Positions 19,235 through 31,246 of a stretch of DNA of 64,000 nt are shown piece by piece. The stretch is from Trichobilharzia regenti (lineage: Eukaryota > Platyhelminthes > Trematoda > Strigeidida > Schistosomatidae), in assembly GCA_944472135.2 (NCBI GenBank), contig OX235265.1:53145112-53209111 (forward strand), written 5' to 3'. Position 1 is the stretch's first letter; the number at the start of each line of letters is the position of its first letter. The position numbers were made by a program, and so were the translations under genes. The notes under the pieces are model-generated. The model was given only the letters and a program-made list of their open reading frames with translations. It searched no databases and had not been told where the DNA came from.

Positions 19235-21340
19235 TTTGCAAACTATAGAGGACTCTTTTTCTCTTTAAATATGTCGCTTCTTCAGTCGAAACAAGACTTG
19301 ACATTTATTCTACAACAAGATCTTTAATGCACTGTTTTACAACAAATTAGTTGTCAAAACACAGACTAGTTGCTTGATGAGGATTCTCTAACATAATAGT
19401 TTTATTTGACATAGCACACTGTGGTACTGCACATAGCATATAGTAAAAAGAACGAGAATCAGTTATGCCAGATTGTAAAACAAAACCAACAGAATGAAAA
19501 TCATAAACCAGTATTTATGAATAGCCATCGGAATCTAGTAGTTATTTAGACTCTTACCAAACCTATCCCTTATAAGTGAAGTGCTTAAACAACTTGGCGA
19601 AGATTCTAAGTAGCGCACGCCTGAAAGACTGAATAAGAAAATCGAACAGACTGAAGATGAATTATTGCTAAATAACCAGAATGTTCAACAAAACTCACGA
19701 TAAAACAAGAAATAGTAGTAAAACTGTTGACTATAACGTTTAGTTGGAGAAAGAAGTTGGTTACTGAATTCTGGTTCATCAAATCTATTCCAAACATATG
19801 CAGTAGGAGTGATGCAACACCAAATACCGGATATAAGAGGAAACTGTTATCAGCAAAATCGAATGATGAGGGAGGATGAAACTATGTAGACAACATCTGA
19901 AAGTTATGTGAGTCCCTTGATATGATTATGAGAAGTATACTGTGCTCGAAACGTAGTCAGTATATTGTGGTAGACCTAACTATGAACACTACAGGAATGC
20001 GTAGTGTAAACGTGAACCAAAATAATACGGGATTTCTAAACAGTGCATTGCAAATATTATGAATCGGAAATTATTAGAATTTTCAGTTGCTTAAGGGAAA
20101 GTTTTAGTCCAGTCGATATCGATTTCGATAATATAGTCTGATGAACCACCTGAGGTACACGTTAACGATGGTTTTCCACTGCGCTTTTGTTCACTAAGCT
20201 ATTGACACTTATTGGAATGACAATAGGTATCTGTTATAAGTTTTCAAAAGGACAAACAATTATTAGAAAGTCAAGTGGTGAATCTCCGGAAACAAGCACG
20301 CTTTGTTTGAACAAACACGTATACTTTTGCTTTAGCTGGATAGCACTTGTATCGAACAGTAATTAGTCTACATACAAAAGATAACCAGAATATTCTGGTA
20401 GCCGAGATTGTCATTAACTTTTTTTTTAAACTATAAAAAATCATATCAGAATAAGTAGATAATCTGTACAGTATCTCTCTTTGTTAAATCATGTGAATGT
20501 TGGCGCTATTAACCAGAAATTAACTACAAGGAAATTTCTAGACTCTTTTAATTAATTATTTTGGCAAATATTATCCTGCATGCTAGCATATCGGATAGTA
20601 TATTTTTTAGCTAATAAGCTTTTTAACAAAAGCATACAGAAGTTTCCAATTTAGTTTACTATGATTCATTTGAAGGAAAATAACTCATTTAAGCCAATTT
20701 ATAAATTTACGTCACATCTTTTCCCTCCTGTTTACTTCACTTTGCTGATTACTTTTCAACTAGATTTATTTGTTACAATCATATCTTAAAATTCATTTGG
20801 TATCTGACTATTAATATAAAAGATGATTGAATTTCATGAAATTTCACATATTAATTATGCTGGACTCAACAGGACACTTAGGATTTATCATGCAAATATC
20901 ATTTTAAAGATGTTAATGAAAACTTGAAATTTATGAAGTCTTCATCCAAAAATTGTACTTATCCCTCAAAGTACTCACTAAAGCAATGAATTCTTTCCTT
21001 TAGAAAAAAAATTTAGACTTTTTAAATGTTTATATACACAAAGACATTGTTTTTCTTGTCTTATGTAACGTTTGGGATACATAAAATTATGAGGTACTTA
21101 CAAATATAATCATTAGGAAGGAGTCTTATAAATTCTGTCATATGCGGAAATAAAAGAATTTTTAATTTTTGTGCCTTAATTTCAATTTACAGGGTTAGTT
21201 AACTGCTGTTGGTTTTTTTCTGATCTGTTAGTGATCTACCTAAGTGTTTGTTTTTTAAGATATAAGTAATAATGCTAATTGAAGCTATTCCTTCCTGTAT
21301 AAAATTTACTAGTACTAGCAAGTAATGCAGTAAACAAAGA
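19235..21340. other. Intronic sequence, mostly unassigned
   Basis: AT-rich intron 4 sequence. Near 19895-19970 a diverged copy of the repeat at 4030-4110 is visible (gatatgattatgag, gtgctcgaaacgt). Nothing else recognised. Confidence 0.45.
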
Positions 21341-21349
21341 CTTGTACTT

Positions 21350-21490
21350 CCCAACAGACCATCAATCAACAATCGGAGCTCCGAATTCCGGTGAGTGCGT
21401 ACTTATGAAGAGTCCCAAACCAGGATGAAATAGCTGTCCAGTGCTCCCAGGTTTTCCAATGGTTCTCTAACTAATGTCAGCTCATGATGA
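21350..21490 (+). mobile_element. Sm-alpha-like SINE fossil with near-intact hammerhead
   Basis: The hammerhead fossil lies at 21401-21442. The core is ATGAAGA (21405-21411), where only C3 is changed to A. Stem II is GTCC/GGAT, GAAA is at 21427-21430, stem III is minimal (ATA/TGT, 2-nt loop), the cleavage base is C21438, and stem I is ACT(T)/(C)AGT. Flanks shared with the 8700-9060 copy (ggttctct) mark one SINE family. The C3 change is expected to abolish cleavage. Confidence 0.65.
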
Positions 21491-22284
21491 AATCCTGAAA
21501 CTTTATTGATAAAGTTCGTGATAGAAACTACTGTCTAACCATACGCCTGATACTGATGCATTATTTCACTATTACCGACCTACTTACTATTCATAATGCT
21601 TTATGCTTATCATTCATACTGAAGCAGTTGTCTTCAAAGAGGAGTGTACGGAGTGAAGCTATTTGATTTTTGTGTAGAATATTTCTTTATATTTCACCGT
21701 CATCACTCCTCCATGGGACATTCACAACTTGGTTCAAATCTTCAAAATACAAATAATAATAATGATAAAGAACTCTGTTATGTGAAATGAATCCGATGGC
21801 ATCTTTAACATGTAAAAGTAACACTGGTCTTATGGTTTTTGAAAGTGTAAAAGTTAGATAAGATTAGTGCTGTGCATATGGTATACACAATGACATTATG
21901 CAGATCGAAATAATCTGGAGTTTTTATAAAAATGACTCACACCTATGTTGACAGTTCAAAACCTATGAGGTGGATCAAATCCAGTCGTTACTACTGATCT
22001 CCTCCTTCTTCTTTGACAGGAATGACAGCATGAAATAATGAATCACGGTATCTTAGAGGCACCACAGGTGTTAAGGTAATGAAAACATTAGCAGGATGAA
22101 TGGCTAAACACAACAAATGCAAAGTATAGGTACATACGCCAGCTAACCAGCTTTCAGCATCATTAACGACTAGCAACCCGTGCCTTACATTCATAAATCC
22201 ACCACATTACTCCACTTTTTTTATACACATTAGCAAAAATATCTCTAACTGATTAAAAATGCCTATTAAAATTCTCAAAAGAAT
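21491..22284. other. Intronic sequence, nothing recognised
   Basis: No coding or repeat signature supported. The short minus-strand ORF at 21991-22194 has no recognisable motif. Confidence 0.45.
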
Positions 22285-23225
22285 GGATACTGAACATAGA
22301 ACATTCTTTTCGATAACTTCATCATCAGGTTCTACAGTTATTTATACATAATAGTGAATGAATAAGTGTTGTTATTAACAACATTAATGTTGAATTAACA
22401 TCAAATCAATAATATCAATAGATTACATTTGAATAGCGTCAACATAATAAACTGAATATCAGAAAAATTAGGAAAGATAATATTACAAATTCATGAATTA
22501 TAGTAGTAAGGGCTGGACTTGCTTCTTTTGAAAACAGAGCACTGGTTGTTTGAGGCGAATTGCAATAGCCTCTGCTGTTTGCAGCATGCGGTGCTTCGAT
22601 GATTTTGACAATTTATTAGGCACCCGGTAGATTATAGAGAAGGATTCTTCCACGCTGGCTGGCTCTGTGGCCGGTTTGCACCAGATGGTCCAATATCGAA
22701 CTGTTAATGGTTTTAACTGCACATTTACTTAGCCACAGTCGGAGATGTTCTCGAGCACGAAAAATCAAGTTCCTAGAGCAACGGCCAATATAACTCGCTC
22801 CACAAGCGCAGTTGAATTGGTAGGTATAATTAGAAGTGGCTAGTCAAGGTACTTCATCTTTCAGTCGGGGTAGCACCATCAGTCGTGTCGAGAATAAGAC
22901 GTGTAGTTCGCCAGCATTAAAAGTTCTTTGAACTGATTTTCTTAATTTATTCGTAATTATCTCACTTGGTATATCGCCCTTGAATTGCGGTCATATATAG
23001 AGTGGCTTCTTGTTTACAGATAGGGAGTAGCCCTTTCCTCTCTCTTTGTCATGTGTTTCTTGATAAATTTTTCGGGATAGGTATTTTCGATCAAAGTATC
23101 ATATACAATGCTTAATTCATCTTGAATTACTTCTTCTGAGCATATAGCTCTAACTCTGTGGCTGAGGGTCTTCACTAAATTTCTTTTGTACTTGATAGGT
23201 ACGAAGCCGTGAAAATGTGTTTATT
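22285..23225 (-). mobile_element. Penelope-like element relic, C-terminal RT tail and GIY-YIG domain
   Basis: On the minus strand this decodes to a stretch typical of Penelope-like elements. VPIKYKRNLVKTLSHRVRAI, then ENTYPEKFIKKH, lies in the region after the RT. FNCACGASYIGRCSRNL follows, with AREHLRLWL, SSILDHLVQTGH and other blocks of the GIY-YIG-type endonuclease. At least two in-frame stops and a frameshift make it a pseudogene, and the RT core is missing (5' truncation near 23225). Its 3' flank has CTGATGA (22322-22328) and GAAA (22308-22311) between AGAAC and GTTCT, reminiscent of the hammerheads found in Penelope-like elements. In S. mansoni such elements are named Cercyon. Confidence 0.75.
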
Positions 23226-23289
23226 GTCCTGTCCAAGTACTGGCATTAATTAGTATGCATGACACAACAAGCACATCATTTAGCCGTTA

Positions 23290-23520
23290 CTAGAATTCAA
23301 GCAGTATGAGTCAGACATTCAGGGATAGGATGCTCGTCAACCTAACATATTGCCCGAGGTCCGATTCCTAGCCGGCGCACTCCTAATGCTCGCCTAGTTT
23401 GCTATCCGATACGAATCGAGGAAAAGTGGGAAGGTTGAGCTTGAGTCTAGCAACCCCACCCTAAAAAATAAACACTACTACTGAAAATTCAAAGTTCTAC
23501 GTTCTATTGGGAATGCAAAC
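23290..23520 (+). mobile_element. tRNA-headed, RTE-A-tailed SINE, second copy
   Basis: A diverged plus-strand copy of the SINE at 7175-7419. It has a tRNA-like head (ggataggatgctcgtc to ccggcgcac), the body ctagcaaccccaccc shared with the RTE-A 5' UTR, and a tail (ttctacgttctattgggaa) equivalent to the RTE-A 3' end. It ends about 190 bases upstream of the last ATPDase exon. Confidence 0.65.
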
Positions 23521-23707
23521 AAGTGAAAAAAGGGTTCAAGTACATTCTGCCAATACGTCCAAAAATAAGATAAGAAACACGTTCTGAATCCTGCCAACGT
23601 TCACTCTACGTTATGTAATGAAAGTGAAATTTATCAACCTGCTCTCATTATCACCAAAATAAAAATCTTTTTACTTTTTTTTATATTCTTTATTACTACT
23701 GTTTTAG

Positions 23708-23917
23708 ATCAATGGTAAATCAGTCAGTTGGGCATTGGGATATATGCTAGATCAGTCTGGTCATCTTCCAAGTGAAAGTCCTAAAGTTTCATTAAGTACA
23801 AAACTATTTATTGTCTTATTTATTTTATTAATATCATTATTTATTGGATCTGTTATTGGATTACTGTTAACAAGATTTTGTGTGACACAATCGAAAAAGT
23901 CAGCTAGCCAGATATAG
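23708..23917 (+). CDS. Ectonucleoside triphosphate diphosphohydrolase, last exon with C-terminal membrane anchor
   Basis: Acceptor TTTTAG (to 23707), then 69 codons in phase 0 and a TAG stop. It starts INGKSVSWALGYMLDQSG, the family's C-terminal 'W.LGYML' motif. Residues ~33-54 of the exon form one strongly hydrophobic helix. A short basic/serine-rich tail (TQSKKSASQI) follows, presumably cytosolic. A C-terminal helix is the arrangement of cell-surface, two-helix ATPDases such as S. mansoni ATPDase1 rather than the secreted form. The five exons in the window give 253 residues, about half of a usual ~540-residue protein. The frame is open upstream to TTG at 23735, but the splice site sets the boundary. 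Confidence 0.92.
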   Translation: MNGKSVSWALGYMLDQSGHLPSESPKVSLSTKLFIVLFILLISLFIGSVIGLLLTRFCVTQSKKSASQI

Positions 23918-24279
23918 TGTAACAACTGCACAAGAGAGAAGGAGTATATGAGAACACACATGAAAATTTATTTTCCCCTTTCTTTTTTTTCAAGAAAAAA
24001 GAAGAATATTCAGTTTGTTAAAACATTTATTTTGTACAGCAATACTGTTGAATGTTCACTATCACTAAGGTACTAAGCAATACATTTGAACAGACAGATA
24101 AGAAAGTTAAAACATATGACAAATAAGTAAGTGAGGAATAGATGAGAAGATGTGATCATTTCCTCAGATTTCACACACCTCTTTACTCTATTTACTATAT
24201 GCTGTAATGAATACACACTAATATTCCTTTCTTTTTGACTATTTTTATATACACTCGTGTGCTTGAGTTATATAGTGAG

Positions 24280-24289
24280 AATAAATAAA
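24280..24289 (+). terminator. Poly(A) signal of the ATPDase gene
   Basis: Two overlapping AATAAA hexamers (24280-24285 and 24284-24289) about 365 bases after the stop codon. They imply a 3' UTR of roughly 390 bases. The sequence from 23918 to here is AT-rich and non-coding. Confidence 0.6.
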
Positions 24290-24309
24290 GGTAATGAACC
24301 TGAAATTAA

Positions 24310-25090
24310 AATAAATTGGTTTTTGTTCTAGGATGTTTTTATCTATTCATATTATCCTTAGCATTCACAATGATGCGTTTTTGTTGTTTTATTAACTGAC
24401 TTTCATCTTTATAAAGACTATTGTGTGTCAGTAAATTAATCGCAATTGTGTATTTAATTAATTCAATGTTTTATTTTGCTGTATCTATCTTCTCTGTTTA
24501 TTGCTATTTTATTTGTGTTCTCTTTGTTTTTTTTAATTCCCCTCTCTTCGACTGATTGTTGATAATAAATGTTATAACTTTGTATTATTTTACCCAAATA
24601 GTGTAATGTAACTACGACGATTAAACTTATTCCTACTACTTATATTTTTCATTCGTCTGAAATGTACAAATGAATACACAGAAGTGTGCGAAATTTACAA
24701 TATAAAATAATTTCGTTTCCGTTTACCAACACTGCACTAGTTTTATTAAATTACGTAATTGGGACAGAAGATGGATGTGTTAGTCCATTCTTCATTTAAA
24801 AGGATAATGGACTGAAAGATTTGTTAGTATTACCTCCATACGCATAGTTTCTTCACTGATATCGAATGTTTAATTAATAAATTTCATTTATTGACTGTTA
24901 TGTGACCACCACTTAACATATACTCGCTTTTAGGATATAGTTAGCTGAAAACCTAATTTTTGATTCGCAAATTACACATTTTGTAGGTGAGAATTTAACA
25001 GAGTTTCCTTTTGAATTTTCACCGCGAACTGTGATTTGTAAAGTGTGAATTCAGTTCTAGGTATTACCAGTTCTTTGAAGTAGATAGCTA
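24310..25090. other. Downstream intergenic sequence
   Basis: AT-rich, nothing recognised. Confidence 0.4.
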
Positions 25091-25200
25091 GATCTCGGAT
25101 GGATTCATCTAATTCAATTCTCTGAGTTCAGTCAGTCTGGACAAACCGCTTATGAGCTCGACTCCAGGCGAGCAAAACAGCTATCCGGTGTTTAGACTAC
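25091..25200 (+). mobile_element. Hammerhead SINE fossil
   Basis: A degenerate hammerhead lies at 25145-25189. The core is CTTATGA (25149-25155, G5 changed). Stem II is a perfect 5-bp GCTCG/CGAGC. AAAA replaces GAAA (G12 changed). Stem III is minimal (ACA/TAT), the cleavage base is C25185, and stem I ACCG/CGGT is intact. Upstream, ctctgag resembles the flank of the hairpin insertions. The stems are kept while two essential core bases are lost, so it is a dead copy. Confidence 0.55.
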
Positions 25201-26039
25201 TTCTATATGACTGGCAGATACTACTGGGTGACGTGAGTGATTTCCAACTAATCAGATCAATCAGAAGTGTACGCCAACATGCCAAATAGGGTTGTGAGAA
25301 TAGAACGACATGATGTTGTCACGCTCTAGCCACTTTCACTTTTTGCTACGATGAGACGGATTCAACAACTAGGAAGAAAAACAACTAAAATTAGTATTCT
25401 GTTAGCTAAAACTTTCGTATTACAATCATAAGAAGTGAGGGTGAATATGAACTGTTATGTCAAGAAAGTATTAATTGTTTTCAGAAAGTTAAGCAACTAA
25501 AAAGTTAAAAGTCAATCTGAACGAAGAATATTCTTTTCAATAATTTCTCTTCAAGTTCTTACAATTATAAAATATAATATTTGTTGTCGTTACAATAAAG
25601 GCCAGTTATGCGGCGGATACACTTTTAACGTATAATAACAGATTAGTTATGGGGTGTCAAAATAAGTAGTCGTATTTGTGTGACAAACGTGCTAGGCTGA
25701 AATCGATTACAAAATATTGTAAAACGGGAGACGATGGTGGTGATTATTCATAATAGATTTGTAGTGTGGGGTAGGAAAATTGACAAATCAGTTCAATTAA
25801 AGTATAATTATATTTCAATAGTTTACACACAATGATAAGTTTTGTTATTGGTGACATTTCGAGCAAAATTACTGCCCGTGTTCACACCACTGTTGGAATT
25901 GTTTTGAGGCTAAACTAGCTAGGACGAATGCTCTGCAGATCGTTTGGATAGCATTTAGACTAAAAGCATTTACCATCATAGTGTTAGTCGCTCACATTAT
26001 GTTGGTCATAGGCTGAAGTTGTAGTGATGGTGAATAAGG
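25201..26039. other. Intergenic sequence, nothing recognised
   Basis: AT-rich. The string catttcgagcaaaatt near 25856 resembles the reverse of the dispersed repeat at 4030-4110 but is too short to call. Confidence 0.35.
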
Positions 26040-26640
26040 ATATAAACGCAGTATGGCAGTTATGCTGGAGAAGGGGGTTGGAAAATTCAACCTCGAAAAT
26101 CGCACATTCCGACTTACCTCGCAAGGGTGCGCAGCCGGCGGTAACATCTTAATACGGAAGTTAATCCACTTTTGATGTTTTTTCATAATCTCTACTTACG
26201 AATCAACTGGTTGCAACTGAAACTAATTAAAAGATGAGTTCTATCAAAAACAGTCTAGTTTGCTGTTGAAAGCTAAAGGCTCAGATATAGTCATTTTAGC
26301 AGGTAACTTTATTGCTGAAGTAGGGAGGCCGTGACAAAATGAAAAGTATATTAGTGGCATCTATGAAGCCCCACGCTGACGGAACAACAACGGTGATCAT
26401 ATTACATAGTCCTGTTTACACAATCATCTGTTCTCCGTCAGTTCTAACTACAAACACAAGGTGAGATATCTTCTAACCTAGCGGCTTCCACCATCAATCA
26501 AGGATGGACCCAAATAGATAGTGTAGCTATTAGCTACAGACGGAAAGGGTCGATAAAATACTGTTTCGCCTTCTGGAACACTTGTGTAGATGCTGATCAC
26601 ACTCTTTATTGAAGGGAAAAATAAATAAATGAGTGGCTGA
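26040..26640 (+). pseudogene. RTE-B endonuclease relic
   Basis: The plus strand decodes, with several stops, to the RTE-B endonuclease: STYESTGCN, DEFYQKQSSLLLKAKGSDIV and ILAGNFIAEVG (the active copy motif is LAGDFNAQVG). HNHLFSVSSNYKHK and a final TLV*MLITLF block equal to 'NTCVDTDHALV' follow. Alignment is to the copy at 31247-32410. It is heavily decayed. Confidence 0.7.
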
Positions 26641-26859
26641 AGCTGACAACAAGACTTATCTGAGGTAGCCTCGTATAATATCTAGTCAGAGACAAAAGTA
26701 AGGGCCGCTAAGTAAGTAAAACCGATGATTGAAGAAAATGCAGTACTATAAGTCATCTACATGAGATAATATCTTCTAGAACATCTATGTGGACCCACAT
26801 CGTGCATCAGATAATTAATATATCCCTGGTGACTGACTGGCTTTAACGTGTATCTTTCT

Positions 26860-27850
26860 ACAGATGCGCAGCATTTCGAGTTGCCACACTCCATGTAGCA
26901 CACAAAGTAAGAGAATATAGTAAAGGGAGATTCAAACGAGAGATAACAAACAGAATTGAGGCAAAAAGAATAGTAATATGGACATTATAAATCAGAAAGA
27001 GCGAATGCATCTGCGCCACTGAGAACAATTTTGAGCCACAAATTGTCTCCAGCCACTGATTTTCACTACCCCGAAGATCCCAGCCAAGAAGTCTACACCT
27101 CTGTACGTGGCTGGTTTGGACTAGCTGTTGCGGATTTCATTGACCGATGGAGCCATATTTTGGTTTCACCACCTCTAGCTCTTTTCCAATCTGATCCCAT
27201 GTCAGCTAACATCGCCCATCGAGGAAGGCAATGACTAGGTATGCGCAACATATGTCTTAACCTCGCCGCCTAACCTCAATATTGCTCACCCAGTTATACC
27301 AACTAACACGAGAGATAGAACACAGGCACTTATGACCACAGACAGCTGGTCTCTTCAAGTCTTCCACTTACAATGACCCTGTCTAACAGCCAATCACAGA
27401 GGAGGACGGAGTGAACTGCTGAACAGTATACACGCCCTTTGGTCGATAGGCGAAGATTGCGTCTGCTCCAGAGATGGAGCGAGTTGGTGTATGTTAAACG
27501 AGCCTACTGTATCCGTGTTGAGATTTTGTCAGCGGTCTACCCGTCGCGACTGACGCAACTTCCAAACTAAGTGGAGTGGTTAAAACTCTCTACCACTTCA
27601 CTACCTATCTTTAAGCCAGGAGTCAATGTATTCCAGGCCTGTAGTATCACCTTACATTTGACGGGAGCAAGTCACATGTCAAACATTCGTAGATTGCTAC
27701 TTGAGGTGTTCGAAAGACTGCATTTTGCCAGCGTCTCCACCTAGAAGGACTATATCGTCTGCATATTCTAAGCCAACGAGATTATGACCTGGTAACAAGT
27801 CAATCCCTGAGTCGCTGAAGTCAGTAGTTAGGGTTGATTCCATCACGGTT
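26860..27850 (-). mobile_element. RTE-B 3' half, decayed
   Basis: On the minus strand this is homologous to 4684-5800 and 29360-30480. The 3' end has the shared gccacactccatgtagcac block, followed by the C-terminal coding region and the part around the RT catalytic site (DLLPG.N.VGLEYADDIVLL-like at about 27760). Multiple indels. It lies tail-to-tail with the plus-strand endonuclease relic on its left, so the two are separate insertions or rearranged pieces. Confidence 0.7.
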
Positions 27851-29355
27851 ATAATCTGGAGATTTTTAAGCGGAAGCTAGACAATCATGCAGAAATGCAA
27901 GGTTTGTTTCTCAATGGCTTATCCCCATAAAACTTGAAACCACACTGTCAATTGATAAGCGTACAAACTAAATCCCCGCGACCTATTCTGCCTTCTCTCA
28001 CTCTATCTTTTCCTTAGGTCACCTTTATTATTCCACTTATCTCAACCTATATTATCTACACTATAACCCATTATTTTTATTCTTATTATTATTACTACTA
28101 TTCTGCTTTTTATGACTACACCGAATGACCAACGGGAGTTAGGTCAAACTCCATTCACGGCAGCAATACAGTCCTAACATACTGAATACTACAAACCACA
28201 TCTCGACCAATCCCCGCACCATTCCTCCTGGAGTCTACCAGAGCTAAAGCAGTCGAGTGGCGGGACTTACTAAACAGAAGCTCACCAAAGATCTGGAACC
28301 TCTACCTCACAATCAAGAAGCGAGCTCAAAGAAATCACTGGTTTATACTAGCTCGTAATCAGGATATTGGATACCCTATTCTAGTCCTAACCCTAATTTA
28401 GACCTAGACATATCCCACTCTGACTCGAACCATAAGTCAGGGTGAAACTTACAACGGAGACTACGAAAAGCATCCTTTTGTAGTGTTTAGGGATCTGACT
28501 GGTTGGCTCAAGGTAATTTGGTTGTGGTATCTATTCTTCACTGTTGCTATTTGGCACTTGAAAGTTAACTTCATATTTCCTCACTTGCACTGTGCCATTA
28601 GTTTCACAGCAAATCACACGCACATCCCGAAAAGTGACAAAAGGAAACAATAAGACCCTCATTTATTAGGGGCTGACCTTCGGAGTTAAATTTGGCCGCT
28701 TTTCAAAGGTCATCGGACCTGAATTCAATGACTTTGAAGTACAGCTGGACATACACATCACATTCTGTTGAGATTTCGCCTAGAAATTTGTTTTGTCCAT
28801 AACTTTTAATAAAGTTGTATTATATATTATTTGGATTGATGGGGATTCCCATTTTCTGTCCGCGTCATATGATCTGACTCCGGCACACTCTTAGCATATT
28901 GGTCGCAATGATTAGCGTGTCAAAATATCGGTGTAATGAGGAAGACGGGAGAGTAGGGGGTAATGTCATCCACACTAATCGTTTACTCCACATAGAAGCT
29001 GCACCTTTCGTCATAGTATCATTCAATGAAGACTTCACGCCTCAGGATATTAATTCAGCCTATTTTCGTGTGAATAACAGTCCTTTTTGACAGTATATGG
29101 AAATCACCTCTAAATGCTAACAGAACCTTCTGTGGGAACTTAAGTTACCATGTAGATGTGCTTGTCAATTTACCTGTCGTTGGACAGGAATTATGGTAAG
29201 CTTAAGAGTTATCTCTTAGTGGATATAATACATATTTGCACTGATTGATGCAGTGCAATATGGGTTATGTGGATTCAATGTATAAAAGATACCTCTTTCA
29301 GTATTACACCATTGTGTGCTTACCTGACTGCTAAGCTAGCAAATGTAGGTGGTTC
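27851..29355. other. Unassigned intergenic sequence
   Basis: Less AT-rich than the flanks in 28120-28500, with a (TTA)-rich stretch near 28080-28110. I see no reading frame or repeat that I can name. A (CCTAA)-like string near 28390 is too short to be telomeric. Confidence 0.4.
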
Positions 29356-29900
29356 TCATGACTGTCTGTCTTCGATACAGAATTTTGCACATATGTGCCG
29401 AAGTTCAAGTCACCACACTCCATGTAGCACACAAAGCAAGAGAAGAAAGTAGAAGAAATGCATATTAGAGACAGTAAACAGAGGTGTGAGACAAAGGAAT
29501 AGTAGTAACGAAGAACAAAACAGTTTCATTGGAAATCATAAATCACAAGGAGTGGATGCATCTGCACTAGCCATTGAGAACGATTTTGAGCCATGTCACC
29601 AATTGTTTCCAAGCATTGGTTTTTACCGTCCCGAGGACCCAAGCCAGGAAGTCTGCATCTTCCTACGTGGCTTAAACTAACTGTAGTAGATTTCATTGAC
29701 TGGTGCCATGTTTTGGTTTGACCGCCACTAGCTCTTTTCCAGCCTGACCCTATATCAGCTAACATTGCCCGTCGAGGAAGGCAATGACTAGGCATACGTA
29801 ACACATGTCCTAACCATCTCAGTCGATGTAACTTCACAACCTCGTAGATTGATTTCCCCTCCTTACCTAACACTCAAATGAAGCCTCACTTCAATATTGC

Positions 29901-31049
29901 TCACCTTATTATACCACTTAACACACGGGAGATAGAACGCAGGTACCTATGATCAAAGACAGCTAGTCTTTTCATGTCTTCCACTCTCAATGGCCAGGTT
30001 TCACAGCCATAAAGGAGGAAGGAGCGGACTGATGAGAAGTACACCCACCATTTGGTCGATAGTCGGATATCACGCCTACGCCAGAAACGGCGTAAACTGG
30101 CACATGCGATACTAGCCCTCCGTATCCGTGCAGAGATTTCATCAGAGATCAACCCGTTGGGGCGGATGCAACTTCCCAAATAAGTGGAGCGGTCAACGTG
30201 CTCTAACACTTCACTTCCTATTTTTAAACTAGACGTCGATGTAGTCCAGTCCTGTATCATCATCTTGCATTTGGCGGGAGCGAATCGCATCCCAAACATT
30301 CGTAGATTGCGGCTCAAGGTGTTTAGAAGGATCTGCATTTCGTCAGCGTCTTCGCCTAGAAGGACTATATCGTCTGCATATTCCAAGTCAACGAGATTAT
30401 TCCCTGGTAGCAAGTCAATCCCTGAGTCGCTGAAGTGAGTTAGGGTTAAGTCCATTAACACATCTATGATGAAGTTGAATAGAAAAGGGGATAATGGGCA
30501 TCCTTAGAGGACACCACTGGTCGTCACCACTTCAGATGACAGCTCGCCGTAAGCCCTCACCTGGCTGTATGAGTACGAGTAGAGTGCCTTAATCAGTGCA
30601 ATATATTTTCTCGGAATTCCCTTTACAGCCAAGCATCTCCAGAGAACTTCTCGATCGACAGAGTCGAATGCTGCCTTTAGGTCAAGAAATATAATGACTG
30701 TTGGACGCCGGTAGGAATCCCTATGTTCTAGAATCTGTCGGAGGGTGAAGATATGATCAATACACCCTCTTCCTGGTCTAAAGCCTGCCTGGCTCTCTCG
30801 TGTTTGTGCCTCCCGAGCACCACTTAGTCTACGCATGATTATTGAGCCTAGGACTTTAGATACTATATTAGTCAAGCTAATCCCTCTGTGATTATCACAG
30901 GAAGACTTGTCTCCCTTCTTGTATATGGGAATAATCAGTGACTTACACCAACCCGATGGGACTTCTTCTGATTCCCAGACGCTGTCTAGTACCTCAGTTA
31001 ATGCAGACAGTAAGCTGTCTCCACCGTACTTAAATACCTCTGGAGTCAT
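29901..31049 (-). pseudogene. RTE-B reverse transcriptase domain (two frames)
   Basis: The right part (30504-31049) starts MTPEVFKYGGDSLL and contains IPIYKKGDKSSCDNHRGISL, QAGFRPGRGCIDHIFTLRQI and FLDLKAAFDSVDRE (palm A). A stop or frameshift at ~30500 lies where RQGCPLSP should be. The left part (29901-30461) contains VDLEYADDIVLL with an intact YADD, then STYLGSCIRPNGL and LLYGCETWPL. A last fragment (29526-29873, RLRWLGHVLRMP) follows in a third frame. The catalytic aspartates are present, but the ORF is split. Confidence 0.85.
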
Positions 31050-31246
31050 TCCATCAGGTCTCGCGGCTCTGCCTAGTTTCAGATTGGTGACAGCTTTAGT
31101 AACCTCAGTTAGGGATGGAGGACCTGTGTCTATATCCCATTCAGGGAGGTGTTGGATGCTCGGAAGGTTGAGCGTGGCTGTGGGCCAATTAAACTGCTCC
31201 TCATAATGCTCTTTCCAACGATCCAGTCGTCTATCCTGGGAGCTAA

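Noticed and set aside
28385..28405. Telomere-like cctaaccctaa string
   Set aside because: A single occurrence, not a tandem array.
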